DNA of 64,000 nucleotides from Nostoc sp. NIES-3756 (GCF_001548375.1 NZ_AP017295.1:1456001-1520000), one strand, 5' to 3'; shown: positions 47,432 through 56,906, counted from the stretch's first letter. Translations and numbers: made by a program. The notes: a model not told the origin generated them from the sequence alone.

Positions 47432-47580
47432 GCAGAGGTACGCAGAGGTTAGCGCGGTGAACCAGCGCTGTAGGAGGGTTTCCCTCTCTCCGTTCGCGGA
47501 GCGTGTCGTAGACAGACGCTGCACGAACCGCAGGCGACTGGTGAACCCGTTGGCGCAGCCTCTCGAAGAGAAGGGAGGTA
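47432..47580. repeat. Composite palindromic repeat downstream of the phosphorylase gene
   Basis: CGCAGAGG units (inverse of the CTCTGCG repeats elsewhere) lead into a GC-rich block of hairpin-forming segments. It includes the 20-mer at 47501-47520 that is identical to 19350-19369 and a CTCTCGAAGAGAAG inverted piece. The remaining spacer to aroC contains STRR-like CAACAGT units near 47650 and a T8 run near 47632. Confidence 0.7.
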
Positions 47581-47807
47581 CGCTGAGAATTTTTAAGTTT
47601 CCTAGTTTGGGAAGGGGTGGGTTAACTGCCCCTTTTTTTTATTGTTGGTCAACAGTCAACAGTTAATAGTTATTCTCCCTAACCCCTGCCTTCAATTGTC
47701 AATAAATTTTTTTGCTCAATATTACAAAAGAAAGTACATATATAAAAATTAATTTTGATAAAAACTCTAGGTACAATACATAAGCTGCTTCCTTTTTCCT
47801 CAACATC

Positions 47808-48896
47808 ATGGGTAATACTTTTGGACATCTGTTTCGCATCACTACTTTTGGTGAGTCACACGGTGGAGGTGTGGGGGTTGTGATTGATGGTTGTCCCCCA
47901 CGACTGGAAATTTCTGCTGAGGAGATTCAACTAGAGTTAGACAGGAGAAAGCCAGGACAGAGTAAGATTACAACGCCTCGTAAAGAAGCTGACACCTGTG
48001 AGATTTTGTCTGGGGTATTTGAGGGTAAAACTCTGGGGACACCAATCTCGATTTTGGTGCGAAATAAAGATACTCGTCCGCAAGATTACGATGAGATGGC
48101 GCAAAAGTATCGTCCTTCCCATGCTGATGCTACCTATGATGCTAAATACGGGATTCGTAACTGGCAAGGTGGGGGTAGATCCTCGGCGCGTGAGACAATA
48201 GGGAGAGTAGCCGCAGGTGCGATCGCTAAAAAAATTCTCCGTCAAGTTGCTAATGTAGAAGTTATTGGTTACGTCAAGCGCATCAAGGATTTAGAAGGTG
48301 TGGTTGATCCCAATACCGTCACCTTAGAACAAGTAGAAAGTAACATCGTGCGCTGTCCTGATGAGGAATTGGCAGAACGCATGATTGATTTAATCGAACA
48401 AACTGGCAGACAAGGCGATTCTATTGGTGGTGTGGTAGAGTGCGTAGCGCGAAACGTACCTAAAGGTTTAGGTGAGCCTGTATTTGATAAATTAGAAGCA
48501 GATATTGCTAAAGCTGTGATGTCTCTCCCTGCAAGCAAAGGCTTTGAAATTGGCTCAGGTTTTGCCGGCACTGTGTTAACAGGATTTGAGCATAACGATG
48601 AATATTACATTGATGAAAATGGAGAAATTCGCACAATAACTAACCGTTCTGGTGGGATTCAAGGTGGTATTTCTAACGGTGAAAATATTATTTTGCGAGT
48701 AGCATTTAAACCAACAGCGACAATTAGAAAAGAGCAAAAAACAGTCACCCGTGAAGGCGAAGAAACCTTACTAGCAGCCAAAGGCAGACATGATCCCTGC
48801 GTTCTACCCCGTGCAGTCCCAATGGTAGAAGCAATGGTAGCTTTGGTTCTTTGCGACCATTTATTACGCCACCACGGGCAGTGTCAGCTTTTTTAA
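47808..48896 (+). CDS. aroC: Chorismate synthase
   Basis: This 362-residue FMN-dependent enzyme makes chorismate, the last common step of aromatic amino acid synthesis. The three family signatures are present. [12 protein letters not shown] is near residue 10, [18 protein letters not shown] is near 125, and [19 protein letters not shown] is near 330. Length and N-terminal start ([19 protein letters not shown]) are typical. It is monocistronic and convergent with the DUF2156 gene, which is about 46 bases away. Confidence 0.97.
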   Translation: MGNTFGHLFRITTFGESHGGGVGVVIDGCPPRLEISAEEIQLELDRRKPGQSKITTPRKEADTCEILSGVFEGKTLGTPISILVRNKDTRPQDYDEMAQKYRPSHADATYDAKYGIRNWQGGGRSSARETIGRVAAGAIAKKILRQVANVEVIGYVKRIKDLEGVVDPNTVTLEQVESNIVRCPDEELAERMIDLIEQTGRQGDSIGGVVECVARNVPKGLGEPVFDKLEADIAKAVMSLPASKGFEIGSGFAGTVLTGFEHNDEYYIDENGEIRTITNRSGGIQGGISNGENIILRVAFKPTATIRKEQKTVTREGEETLLAAKGRHDPCVLPRAVPMVEAMVALVLCDHLLRHHGQCQLF

Positions 48897-48942
48897 AAAA
48901 ATTTTCAATCTAAAATCCAAAATTGAAAATCTAAAATTGAGT

Positions 48943-50613
48943 TTACGCTCCTGGTTGGAAATAATCAAGGAGGCGATCGCCTGAATCTGCGCGAATCAAT
49001 GCCACAACTACATCGGGTAAGGACGTTAAGCTGGGGTAAACCAAATAACGTCCTTCCCAAGATGGGTGAAATTTCTCTTTATAGGAATGTAAGCCTTGAA
49101 AATTATAGAAACGGTTTAAATGTTCGTAAAGATAGCGCAATCCCTTCTCTAATCGCCTTGATTCTGGTTTTTCACCCACCCCAGCCAATGCAGACAAACC
49201 AAAGTTAAAGCTGTCGTAACCTTGGTCTTTAAAGTGTTGTAATAGGGAAGTGAAGAGAAAATCCATTGTCCCATTTTCCATTGACTGGCGATGACGCATC
49301 AAATCAATCGTGGCTTCGTTAAGTTGATACTCCGGTAAGAGATTGGTAAAAGCATCAATTTGACCATTGGGATTCATGACTACAGCAATCTCACATACCC
49401 GGAGGTAAGCTTCATCAAACCAACCCAGAGAAAAGCGTTTTTCTGAACCTTGCACCATTCTTAACCATTCATCACTCACGGGTTTGAGTTGCTGCAATAA
49501 TTCATGAGTAATTGGTGGTTGATGGAAATTAATTTGATAACCTAATTTAGTTAAACGGTTAATCGATGGACGAAAGTTTTTACCAGCTTTCCCTTGCAAA
49601 GTAAAACTCTTGAGATCCACGATCGCTTCTTCACCGATTTTGAGAACCTTAAACCCTAGAGAAGTGTACAATTCTAGGTCATCGGGTAAAGTTTGGTAAA
49701 AAGCTGGATACCAATCATTACGTTGACAAAACTCTCGGAAACTAACGATAGCTTCCATTCTGTCTTCAATGGGGCCGATGGGATCACCCAAGGCGATCGC
49801 ACCCCTACCTTTGGGAACATAAGCAATGACACTAAGACCAGAAGGGCTAAAATAATAGCTTTTATCACTCAACAGGGTCAAAGCTGCTAAAGAAGAACGT
49901 CCATACTGCTGGACTATTTCCTTTGCTTTTCTTTGCTCACTTGCAGTAGCAGTATTACGCGATAATACTGGCTGTAAAAGCATGATCACCGCAAATGTCA
50001 TTGTACTGGCAGCAATTATATAAATAGAATTGGCAAAAAACTCTCCAAATTTACTCTTTGGTTGCAAACCCAAATTATCTTCTGTAAAAAACATTGCTAA
50101 GGTTTGCAAGACGGCTTCACTCCAATTAAAATTTTCGGTGAATTTGCCATCTAATAAATAAAATCCTACTGTGCCATAAGCCAGGGTGAATAACAACGCA
50201 CCCATTAATACACGCACACCTTGCGCCACCGAAGGACGGTCAGATTGTGCTGTAAAAACATGACGCATCAAGATTAACTGTACTAATAAAACCCCAGACA
50301 AGATACTTTCTTCGTAATCCCATCCTTTTAATAAATGACTTATTATAGAAATAACTAATATACCTATAGTTAAAATCCAAGCAACTCGTTTTCGCCGTAG
50401 TAAGTTAGTAGCAAGTGTTAATAAAATAAATCCTGTTAATGCAGCAAATATATGACCACTAGCACGAATATCAAATGGTAAAAATTCTTTTAACCAATGA
50501 TTTCTACCATATAAATTAGGTGTGACTGATGATAATAAATTAACTACTCCAACCACAGCAGTTAGAATAGCCGCACTCCAAAGTCCTAGTTGAGTTTTAG
50601 ATATATTACTCAT
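48943..50613 (-). CDS. DUF2156 membrane protein, MprF C-terminal domain-like
   Basis: This 556-residue protein has about six hydrophobic segments in the first 230 residues and a large soluble C-terminal domain of the phosphatidylglycerol lysyltransferase (DUF2156, GNAT-like) type. Conserved pieces are GDPIGPIEDRMEAIVSFREFCQRNDWYPAFYQ, NRLTKLGYQI, FTNLLPEYQLNEATIDLMRH and MDFLFTSLLQHFKDQGYDSFNFGLSALAGVGE. In MprF this domain transfers an amino acid from tRNA to a lipid; here the donor and acceptor are unknown. Its ATG overlaps the upstream esterase stop by 4 bases. A separate MprF N-terminal-like gene lies at 53511, so the two halves may work together (inference). Confidence 0.87.
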   Translation of the reverse strand: MSNISKTQLGLWSAAILTAVVGVVNLLSSVTPNLYGRNHWLKEFLPFDIRASGHIFAALTGFILLTLATNLLRRKRVAWILTIGILVISIISHLLKGWDYEESILSGVLLVQLILMRHVFTAQSDRPSVAQGVRVLMGALLFTLAYGTVGFYLLDGKFTENFNWSEAVLQTLAMFFTEDNLGLQPKSKFGEFFANSIYIIAASTMTFAVIMLLQPVLSRNTATASEQRKAKEIVQQYGRSSLAALTLLSDKSYYFSPSGLSVIAYVPKGRGAIALGDPIGPIEDRMEAIVSFREFCQRNDWYPAFYQTLPDDLELYTSLGFKVLKIGEEAIVDLKSFTLQGKAGKNFRPSINRLTKLGYQINFHQPPITHELLQQLKPVSDEWLRMVQGSEKRFSLGWFDEAYLRVCEIAVVMNPNGQIDAFTNLLPEYQLNEATIDLMRHRQSMENGTMDFLFTSLLQHFKDQGYDSFNFGLSALAGVGEKPESRRLEKGLRYLYEHLNRFYNFQGLHSYKEKFHPSWEGRYLVYPSLTSLPDVVVALIRADSGDRLLDYFQPGA

Positions 50614-51527
50614 TTTATTTTTGAATTATTAAACTGTTCTCCTACATAAGCCAGTGAATCTTTAAGATGTTTGTGAAAGTAGTTCCAGCCTATATCAACA
50701 CCTGATAAACCATGTCCGCCTGGAAATGAGTAGAAAACATTAGCAATACCCAACTGATTTAATGTTTGATGAAATGCTTTTGTTGAAGCTAAAAAATCCG
50801 TATCGTTTGCCCCTGCGTCTAAATAAATACGCAAGCGTTTTCTATCGTCAAGTGACAGCCTTTGAACAATTTGTTGGGGGCTATTTTGTGGGCCACTACT
50901 ATCAGTAAAATAACCACTATGGCTAAAAAAGATATTGAAGTTGTTGAGATAGCGTAACCCGATATTTAATGCACCCCATCCCCCAGAAGATAGACCTCCT
51001 AAAGCCCAAAATTGGGGTGATTTGAGAGTGCGGTAGCGTGACTTAACTACTTGTACTAACTCCGAACCAATCAAAGTTCCTATTTTACCGTGAGGCCCAT
51101 CAAAATAGTCGGGGTCGTATAAAGGACTCGAACCGCGATTGTCATTACCATCAGGTGTAATTACAATTGATGGAGGTAATTTTTTACTCTTATATAATTC
51201 AGATAATATATTCAAGATTGCATATTTATCAACATAGGCACGAGCATCATCATGACCACCGTGTAATAAAAATATAACAGGATAGCGCTTTTGGGCATTT
51301 TTACTATAACCAGGGGGTAAAATCACGCCATAATTGCGAACTGTACCCATTGCTTGGGAATTGAAGGTTTCTAACTGAAATTTTAAACCAGTATTAGTTT
51401 CTTCTTGTGGTGGATCTAATTGCGGAGCGCCTAATACAAATACATAGTAGTAGCCACCACCGATTAAGATGGCGATCGCACCTAATATACCCATGAAAAT
51501 CTTAGAAATTTTCATATAGATAGCCAT
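50610..51527 (-). CDS. Membrane-anchored esterase, esterase D/PHB depolymerase-like fold
   Basis: This 305-residue protein has an N-terminal membrane anchor or signal (ISKIFMGILGAIAILIGGGYYYVFVLG). The alpha/beta-hydrolase domain follows: YPVIFLLHGGHDDARAYVD, then VITPDGNDNRGSSPLYDPDYFDGPHG. The nucleophile elbow is GGLSSGGWGALN with Ser near residue 181, and the His is in FPGGHGLSG. It is closely similar to the next gene upstream, so the two arose by tandem duplication. The ATG at 51527 has AGGA 4 bases before it. The substrate is unknown; a lipid or trehalose/mycolate-like ester is possible. Confidence 0.83.
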   Translation of the reverse strand: MAIYMKISKIFMGILGAIAILIGGGYYYVFVLGAPQLDPPQEETNTGLKFQLETFNSQAMGTVRNYGVILPPGYSKNAQKRYPVIFLLHGGHDDARAYVDKYAILNILSELYKSKKLPPSIVITPDGNDNRGSSPLYDPDYFDGPHGKIGTLIGSELVQVVKSRYRTLKSPQFWALGGLSSGGWGALNIGLRYLNNFNIFFSHSGYFTDSSGPQNSPQQIVQRLSLDDRKRLRIYLDAGANDTDFLASTKAFHQTLNQLGIANVFYSFPGGHGLSGVDIGWNYFHKHLKDSLAYVGEQFNNSKIK

Positions 51528-51571
51528 CAGTTCCTATCATTTCTTTTATCCAGCCAAATCTAGTCATATTA

Positions 51572-52495
51572 TCAGTGATTGGGCAGATTTCTAGATGTGC
51601 TGGCTATTTGTGCAGCTTTAAATTGTTCACCCACAAAAGTCAAAGAATCTGCTAAATGTTCTCGCCAATATTGCCAAGTGTGACTTCCAGAATATTCACG
51701 AAATACATGATAAATATTTAAGCGTGCTAGCTCTTGACTAAAATCTTTGCCTTCCTTGACTTCATCACGATCTGAGCTACCTGTATCTAAATAAATTTTT
51801 AACCTTTTTTTAACTTGTGATGGCACATTTTTGATATAAGTAATTGGGCTATTTGCTGGGCCACTTTTATCTTGAAAATAACCACTATGACTAAATAAAA
51901 TTGAAAAATTGTTGAAGTTATTTAAGCCTACATTAACAGCACCCCAGCCACCAGAAGATAGTCCGCCAATTGCCCAAAAGTCAGGATTAGGCAGAGTACG
52001 ATAGCGACTTTTAACCACTTGTACTAACTCATTACCAACGGCTGTCGAAACATTACCATTAGGGCCATCGAAATAATCAGGATCTCTATAAGGACTAGAA
52101 CCACGCTTATCATTACCATCTGGAGTAATGATAATACTAGGTGGTAATTTGCCTGTAGCATAAAGCTGTTCTAAGGTTGTCAAAGCTTTTCCTTTGCTTG
52201 CCTTAAACCAATCTGTAGGTTCACCGTGTCCACCGTGGAGAAGAAAGACTACTGGATAACGTTGCTTTGGGTTTTGTGTGTAGCCAGGAGGTAGGGAAAC
52301 CCCATAGGTACGATTTCCCCCCATGACTCGGCTGTTGTAGGTTTCTATTTGAAAGCTGAGGCGGTTAGCTACATTCTCAGTGCTGGGTTGTGGTGTAGAA
52401 GGGGTTTTTAGTGGTGTTTGCGCTGTAGAAGCTAATGTTAAAAGACAGAAGGAAATACTAGTCAAGAATAATATTTGCAGTTTTTTGTTGTTCAT
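51572..52495 (-). CDS. Secreted esterase, paralog of the downstream gene
   Basis: This 307-residue protein has a signal peptide (LQILFLTSISFCLLTLASTAQT) and then a Pro/Thr-rich linker. The hydrolase domain resembles its neighbour's nearly block by block: YPVVFLLHGGHGEPTDW, IITPDGNDKRGSSPYRDPDYFDGPNG, GGLSSGGWGAVNVGL. The catalytic His is in YSGSHTWQYWREHL. The 44-base spacer and shared strand suggest one transcript with the paralog and the DUF2156 gene. The duplicates differ in their N-terminal region (secreted here, probably anchored in the other). Confidence 0.83.
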   Translation of the reverse strand: MNNKKLQILFLTSISFCLLTLASTAQTPLKTPSTPQPSTENVANRLSFQIETYNSRVMGGNRTYGVSLPPGYTQNPKQRYPVVFLLHGGHGEPTDWFKASKGKALTTLEQLYATGKLPPSIIITPDGNDKRGSSPYRDPDYFDGPNGNVSTAVGNELVQVVKSRYRTLPNPDFWAIGGLSSGGWGAVNVGLNNFNNFSILFSHSGYFQDKSGPANSPITYIKNVPSQVKKRLKIYLDTGSSDRDEVKEGKDFSQELARLNIYHVFREYSGSHTWQYWREHLADSLTFVGEQFKAAQIASTSRNLPNH

Positions 52496-52510
52496 AGAAA
52501 CCTGTGCAAA

Positions 52511-53359
52511 TTATATTTTTATTGTGTTTGAATATTGAATTGATAAAACTTTTTGATTTAGCCAATTTGCGATCGCTTCATTCACTAATTCAGCACACTC
52601 AGCCATTACCAAATGTCCCGCATCGGCATAATGTAAATGAGTGCCATCATCAAAGTGACTGGCTAACTCATCCCCCATCTTGGCAGTAAACATGGGGTCT
52701 TTTCCCGCAGTAATGATTAAAGCGGGAATATGCAGATTCTTAGGTAAAGGATGACGAATAAAAAAGTTATAGTCCCAAAATATTTCTAAACCTTTGTAGG
52801 CATCAAAATCTGTAGGTGCTGGGTTTTCAGCAAAAAACCTTTCCATCACACTGTGACGATAGGAAGTTGAGAGAAATTTATTAACTGTTTGTACCCCAGG
52901 CAAATGTAGTAAATATCTGCCACCCCAAGCCATAAATTTCATCAAGGGAATTTCCCACCACGGCGCTAAATCATGAGTTCCCCCAGCAATAGCAACAATT
53001 GCTTTCGCTGGATAATGTTGTATAAACTCTAAACCAATAGGAACCCCATAACTGTGGCAGCATAATACAGGTAAATCAATCCCAAATTGTTGCAATAATC
53101 GGTGTAAATCTCGACAATGCCGCCCGATAGAATAGCGAGAGTAACGACTAGACTCACCATTTCCCGCCAAATCATAAGCTAAAACCTCCCAGCCTTGAGT
53201 CTGGGCAAACTCATACTGCATCCTAAAATTAAAGCGGTTTCCTGTTCCTCCGTGAATAAAAACCATCGGAGGATCAGCACCTGGACTATGGCAGACTTGT
53301 AAATTTACGCCTCGACGTAGGTGAATTTTTTCGCCAATAAGTGCATCATAATGAGTCAT
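52511..53359 (-). CDS. Alpha/beta hydrolase
   Basis: This 282-residue protein is a cytosolic alpha/beta hydrolase. HGGTGNRFNFRMQYEF near residue 36 is the oxyanion region. LCCHSYGVPIGLEF near residue 100 has Ser in the nucleophile elbow (H-S-Y-G). YADAGHLVMAE near the C-terminus contributes His. It begins a minus-strand cluster of four genes, with 15 bases to the paralogous esterases. It is divergent from the MprF N-terminal-like gene. No specific substrate can be assigned. Confidence 0.85.
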   Translation of the reverse strand: MTHYDALIGEKIHLRRGVNLQVCHSPGADPPMVFIHGGTGNRFNFRMQYEFAQTQGWEVLAYDLAGNGESSRYSRYSIGRHCRDLHRLLQQFGIDLPVLCCHSYGVPIGLEFIQHYPAKAIVAIAGGTHDLAPWWEIPLMKFMAWGGRYLLHLPGVQTVNKFLSTSYRHSVMERFFAENPAPTDFDAYKGLEIFWDYNFFIRHPLPKNLHIPALIITAGKDPMFTAKMGDELASHFDDGTHLHYADAGHLVMAECAELVNEAIANWLNQKVLSIQYSNTIKI

Positions 53360-53510
53360 AAGCAGTAGGGAATTAAGGGTAGGGCAAAAGGGAACAACAA
53401 TTGCTCACTGACTAACGACTAACTTCAATAGCTTACGCAACACATTTGTCAATAGTGTGTCAAATAGATGGAAAATTGACGGCTACTTTTCCCTTTATCC
53501 CTAAACCTTT

Positions 53511-54443
53511 ATGTTTAAAAATATCCGATTTAATCTCAGTTATTTATTGAGTTTATTATTATTGGCACTTTGTATATGGGCGATCGCTAATGAATTACGA
53601 GCCTACAATTATCAGGATATTCTGCACTCATTAACCTCCATTCCCAAACGGCGATTGAGTTGGGCAATAGGATTAACTATTCTTGGTTATTCAGTAATGG
53701 TGGGTTATGATATTTTGGGTTTTTACTACGTTGGTCACACCCTATCGTGGCCTAAAATTGCTTTAACTAACTTTATTAGCTCTGCTTTCAGTAACACCAT
53801 TGGCTTTGCTTTATTGACTGGCAGTGCTATTCGTTACCGATTTTATACTGCTTGGGGAGTACCAGTAGTAGCGCTCACCCAAATAATTGCTTTTGTGAAT
53901 TTTACCTTTTGGTTAGGAATGCTTACACTTGCTGGGTTAATTTTCCTAACTAATCCTTTACCAATTCCTACCCAACTATATTTACCTTTTTCTACAGTAC
54001 GTCCCTTGAGCTTTATTTTTATTTCTTTACTCGTTATCTACCTATTAGGCAGTATCTTCATTAGGCAAACATTAACAATTCGTGGTCATGTCTTCCGTTT
54101 TCCCACCTTCTTGATATCTCTAACTCAAATTGCTATTTCTAGCCTTGACTGGGTTTTTGCCGCTGCAGTTCTTTATGTCATACTGCCTATTAATTTCAGG
54201 TTGTCTTACCCTGATTTTTTAGGAGTTTATTTGCTGGCTATGCTGGCAGCAGTTATTAGTAATATTCCTGGGGGTTTGGGAGTATTTGAAACTGTCATCT
54301 TGCTCTTACTTTCTTCTAAAATTTCGGCAGCAGCAATTTTAGGTTCACTGTTAGCTTATCGCGGAATTTACTATTTTCTGCCGCTATTACTAGCAGGAGG
54401 CTTATTAAGCCTTTTTGAAATGAAACATAGAAAGACAATTTAA
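53511..54443 (+). CDS. Lysylphosphatidylglycerol synthase TM-region protein (MprF flippase-like, UPF0104)
   Basis: This 310-residue integral membrane protein has about eight hydrophobic segments, and charged loops contain few residues. Its core matches the MprF flippase (LPG_synthase_TM) family. Markers are LGYSVMVGYDILGFYYVGH, FISSAFSNTIGFALLTGSAIRYRFYTAWG, and a C-terminal ISNIPGGLGVFETVILLLL. In full-length MprF this domain flips aminoacyl-lipids. Here it is a stand-alone gene, divergent from the hydrolase cluster that contains the DUF2156 protein at 48943. Function as a lipid flippase is an inference from the family. Confidence 0.87.
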   Translation: MFKNIRFNLSYLLSLLLLALCIWAIANELRAYNYQDILHSLTSIPKRRLSWAIGLTILGYSVMVGYDILGFYYVGHTLSWPKIALTNFISSAFSNTIGFALLTGSAIRYRFYTAWGVPVVALTQIIAFVNFTFWLGMLTLAGLIFLTNPLPIPTQLYLPFSTVRPLSFIFISLLVIYLLGSIFIRQTLTIRGHVFRFPTFLISLTQIAISSLDWVFAAAVLYVILPINFRLSYPDFLGVYLLAMLAAVISNIPGGLGVFETVILLLLSSKISAAAILGSLLAYRGIYYFLPLLLAGGLLSLFEMKHRKTI

Positions 54444-54750
54444 TAATTAAAAAAAGTTAAATATTTTTGGGTTAGGCATTGCCTAATGTCACTTGTTTTA
54501 AGCTTGAAGACCAATCCAATCTAGGAATACCCCTACTTGCATTTTTATTAGAACACCATCGAATTAGATTCTGTGGCTGTGTAAGGATTAGGTGAAATAA
54601 AGATTGAATATAGAAAGCATGAAACCCTGATTAAATAAGCTTTAAGTCCATCAATTACTTATTTTTCCTAGCCAATGCTACTGTTCAACTAAAGCCTGAT
54701 AAATTACTATATAAATGTGAAAGATTCGACTGATTTATCAATCTAGAACT
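54444..54750. other. Spacer between the MprF-like and GAF genes
   Basis: This 307-base stretch is AT-rich. A short inverted piece (GGTTAGGCATTGCCTAATG) occurs near 54470-54488, possibly ending the membrane protein transcript, but there is no T-run after it. No gene was seen. Confidence 0.45.
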
Positions 54751-55290
54751 GTGCAACTTCACTCTCAAGCAGAATTTGATCCTAACTCGAATAACCCTGC
54801 TGAAAAGGGTTTACAAAGAGTTCTCCAGCGTCTTGTCCAAACCATGCAAAGAGACGCACTAGTTCGACAAACAACGAACAACCTGAGAGAATCGCTACAA
54901 GTTGATCGCGTGGTATTATATTATTTTTACTCGCAGTGGCACGGACAAGTTACCTTTGAAGCCTTAAGTTCTGAAGAATTTGCCATATTAGGCTCAAGTG
55001 GGCCAGATGAGTGTTTTAATGATGAGTATGCAGCATTGTATTTAGCTGGACGTACAAGAGCGATCGCTGATATTGAATCAGAACCCATCAACCCTTGCCA
55101 CCGTGACTTCCTCCGCACTCTACAAGTCCGTGCCAACCTAGTTGTGCCAATTTTAGTACCCAAAGGATTATGGGGGCTGCTAGTTGCCCATCACTGCCAA
55201 GCACCCCATACATGGACAGAATCAGATATACAACTCATGCAGGCAGAAGCAAAAACTCTAGCTACATCGCCTTACATTTTAGAAAGTTGA
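54751..55290 (+). CDS. Stand-alone GAF-domain protein
   Basis: This 179-residue protein consists almost only of one GAF domain, from LVRQTTNNLRESLQVDRVVLYYFY (about residue 37) to ANLVVPILVPKGLWGLLVAHHC and TESDIQLMQAEAKTLA. C116-H117 (NPCHRDFL) sits where phytochromes and cyanobacteriochromes carry the bilin-binding Cys-His, so a bilin chromophore is possible. Similar Cys-His pairs also occur in GAF domains not known to bind bilin. There is no attached output domain and no lyase gene nearby. Start GTG at 54751; the next in-frame ATG is at residue 32, just before the GAF domain. Confidence 0.8.
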   Translation: MQLHSQAEFDPNSNNPAEKGLQRVLQRLVQTMQRDALVRQTTNNLRESLQVDRVVLYYFYSQWHGQVTFEALSSEEFAILGSSGPDECFNDEYAALYLAGRTRAIADIESEPINPCHRDFLRTLQVRANLVVPILVPKGLWGLLVAHHCQAPHTWTESDIQLMQAEAKTLATSPYILES

Positions 55291-55350
55291 GCTAGGTAGT
55301 CTGTATTAAACAAGTTTCCCATGCCTTGAATGAAAGAGGACAGATATTTT

Positions 55351-55389
55351 TACTCAGCACTCATAACTCAGCACTCATAACTCAGCACT
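55351..55389. repeat. 14-bp tandem repeat
   Basis: ACTCAGCACTCATA is repeated about 2.7 times in the spacer between the GAF gene and the MidA-like gene. ACTCAGCACT words also occur near 21714 and 28129, so it is probably a dispersed repeat type. Confidence 0.7.
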
Positions 55390-55426
55390 TTCTAAAAATA
55401 CGCCTGATATTGAATTTAACTTATCT

Positions 55427-56656
55427 ATGAACCCTCCTTCAGCGCTACAACAAGCCATAGCCCAGCGCATTGCTACCAGTCCCGAAAGGCGAATAACCTT
55501 TGCAGAATATATGGACATGGTGCTATACCATCCCGAAGACGGATATTACTCCAGCAATGCAGTCAAAATTGGCTTCAAAGGTGGTGATTTCTTCACCTCA
55601 GTAAATCTTGGCGCTGACTTTGGTGATTTACTAGCAGAACAATTCCTCCAAATGTGGGAAATTTTAGGACAACCCGTTCCCTTTTATTTAGTAGAAATGG
55701 GTGCAGGACAAGGACTGTTAGCTTTATATATCCTCAAATATATTCAGGTGCAATATCCTAAGTTATTTGCCGCTTTGCAGTACCTCATCGTCGAAAAATC
55801 CCCAGCTTTAAAGCAAGAACAGCAGCAACGCTTACAAGAGTTTCCCGTGCAATGGTGCAATTTAGAAGACATAGCATCTAACTCAATCATTGGCTGCTTC
55901 TTTTCTAATGAGTTAGTAGACGCTTTGCCAGTGCATCAGTTCATTTTAGAAGCAGGGGAGTTGCGAGAGATTTATGTAACCTTGCAGGAAGTGGGGAGTA
56001 GAGGAGATGAGAAAGTGGGGGGAAATACAAATTTTCTTTCATTCCCGAATTACGAATTAACAGAAACCACCGCCTCACCCTCAACCCCTAAGCTTGCCGA
56101 ATATTTTGAGTTAGTGGGAATTAATTTAACCCAAGGTGGTTATGAGGATGGCTATCGTAGTGAAATTAATTTAGCAGCCCTTGATTGGTTGAGTATAGTA
56201 GCAGACCGCTTGCAAAGAGGGTATGTGATAACAATTGATTATGGCTATCCTGCCAGCCGTTATTATAACCCCAGGCGATCGCAAGGAACCCTACAGTGCT
56301 ACTATCAACACCGTCACCATGACAACCCTTATATCAATATTGGACAACAAGATATCACCGCCCATGTTGACTTTACCGCATTGGAGAAATGGGGCGATCG
56401 CTGCGGTTTAGCAAAGCTTGGTTTTACCCAGCAAGCTTTATTTTTGATGGCTTTAGGCTTAGGAAACCGTATTGCTGCCCTTTCCCATCAACAAATCTCT
56501 GTCTCTGAATTACTAAATCGACGGCAAGCTTTACACCAACTAATCGATCCTACAGGCCTCGGTGGCTTTGGTGTTTTAATTCAAAGCAAAGGACTAACAA
56601 AACAGGAAGTTTCTCAACCACTCAAAGGTTTGACTGTACCGGGGTTAGGAAGATGA
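55427..56656 (+). CDS. SAM-dependent methyltransferase, MidA/NDUFAF7 family
   Basis: This 409-residue protein covers the DUF185 family. ITFAEYMDMVLYHPEDGYYSS near the N-terminus is a family hallmark, followed by GGDFFTSVNLGADFGDLLAEQF. VEMGAGQGLLALYIL is the SAM-binding motif I. FFSNELVDALPVHQF and ITIDYGYPASRYY are further conserved blocks. The mitochondrial homolog methylates an arginine of complex I subunit NDUFS2; a similar role on the cyanobacterial NDH-1 is only inference. A stretch of about residues 185-215 is Gly/Thr/Ser-rich and variable. It is preceded by a 14-bp tandem repeat. Confidence 0.9.
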   Translation: MNPPSALQQAIAQRIATSPERRITFAEYMDMVLYHPEDGYYSSNAVKIGFKGGDFFTSVNLGADFGDLLAEQFLQMWEILGQPVPFYLVEMGAGQGLLALYILKYIQVQYPKLFAALQYLIVEKSPALKQEQQQRLQEFPVQWCNLEDIASNSIIGCFFSNELVDALPVHQFILEAGELREIYVTLQEVGSRGDEKVGGNTNFLSFPNYELTETTASPSTPKLAEYFELVGINLTQGGYEDGYRSEINLAALDWLSIVADRLQRGYVITIDYGYPASRYYNPRRSQGTLQCYYQHRHHDNPYINIGQQDITAHVDFTALEKWGDRCGLAKLGFTQQALFLMALGLGNRIAALSHQQISVSELLNRRQALHQLIDPTGLGGFGVLIQSKGLTKQEVSQPLKGLTVPGLGR

Positions 56657-56659
56657 AGG

Positions 56660-56720
56660 AGAATAACTAACGACTGTGGACTATGGACTGTTGACTAATG
56701 ACAACTGACCAAATAATTAA
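56660..56720. repeat. STRR-like heptamers after the MidA-type gene
   Basis: CTAACGACTGTGGACTATGGACTGTTGACTAATGACAACTG is built from 7-base units of the same family as at 24731 and 28029. Confidence 0.6.
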
Positions 56721-56810
56721 AACTCTATATTTAAGAATGCTCAATCAGCTAGATATAGACTAGCATAACAGTGATTACTATGAGTCGAGCATCGGAGGGG
56801 AGTTACAAAT

Positions 56811-56906
56811 ATGTCTACTCATGACCTAATAGTGCTAGTAACATTACTTAGTCCTGGCATCTTGCTTTCAGTTGTTATTATGGCAACATTTGCCGCAGGC
56901 GGCTGA
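56811..56906 (+). CDS. 31-residue single-span membrane peptide
   Basis: The frame reads MSTHDLIVLVTLLSPGILL followed by SVVIMATFAAGG and a TGA stop. A very strong ribosome-binding site GGAGGGG lies 10 bases upstream. About 20 central residues are hydrophobic, giving one membrane span, with Ser/Pro/Gly in the middle. Size and style recall the small subunits of photosynthetic and NDH complexes, but I do not recognise it as any named subunit. It stands alone between the MidA-type and dehydrogenase genes, in a spacer otherwise containing STRR repeats. Confidence 0.6.
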   Translation: MSTHDLIVLVTLLSPGILLSVVIMATFAAGG

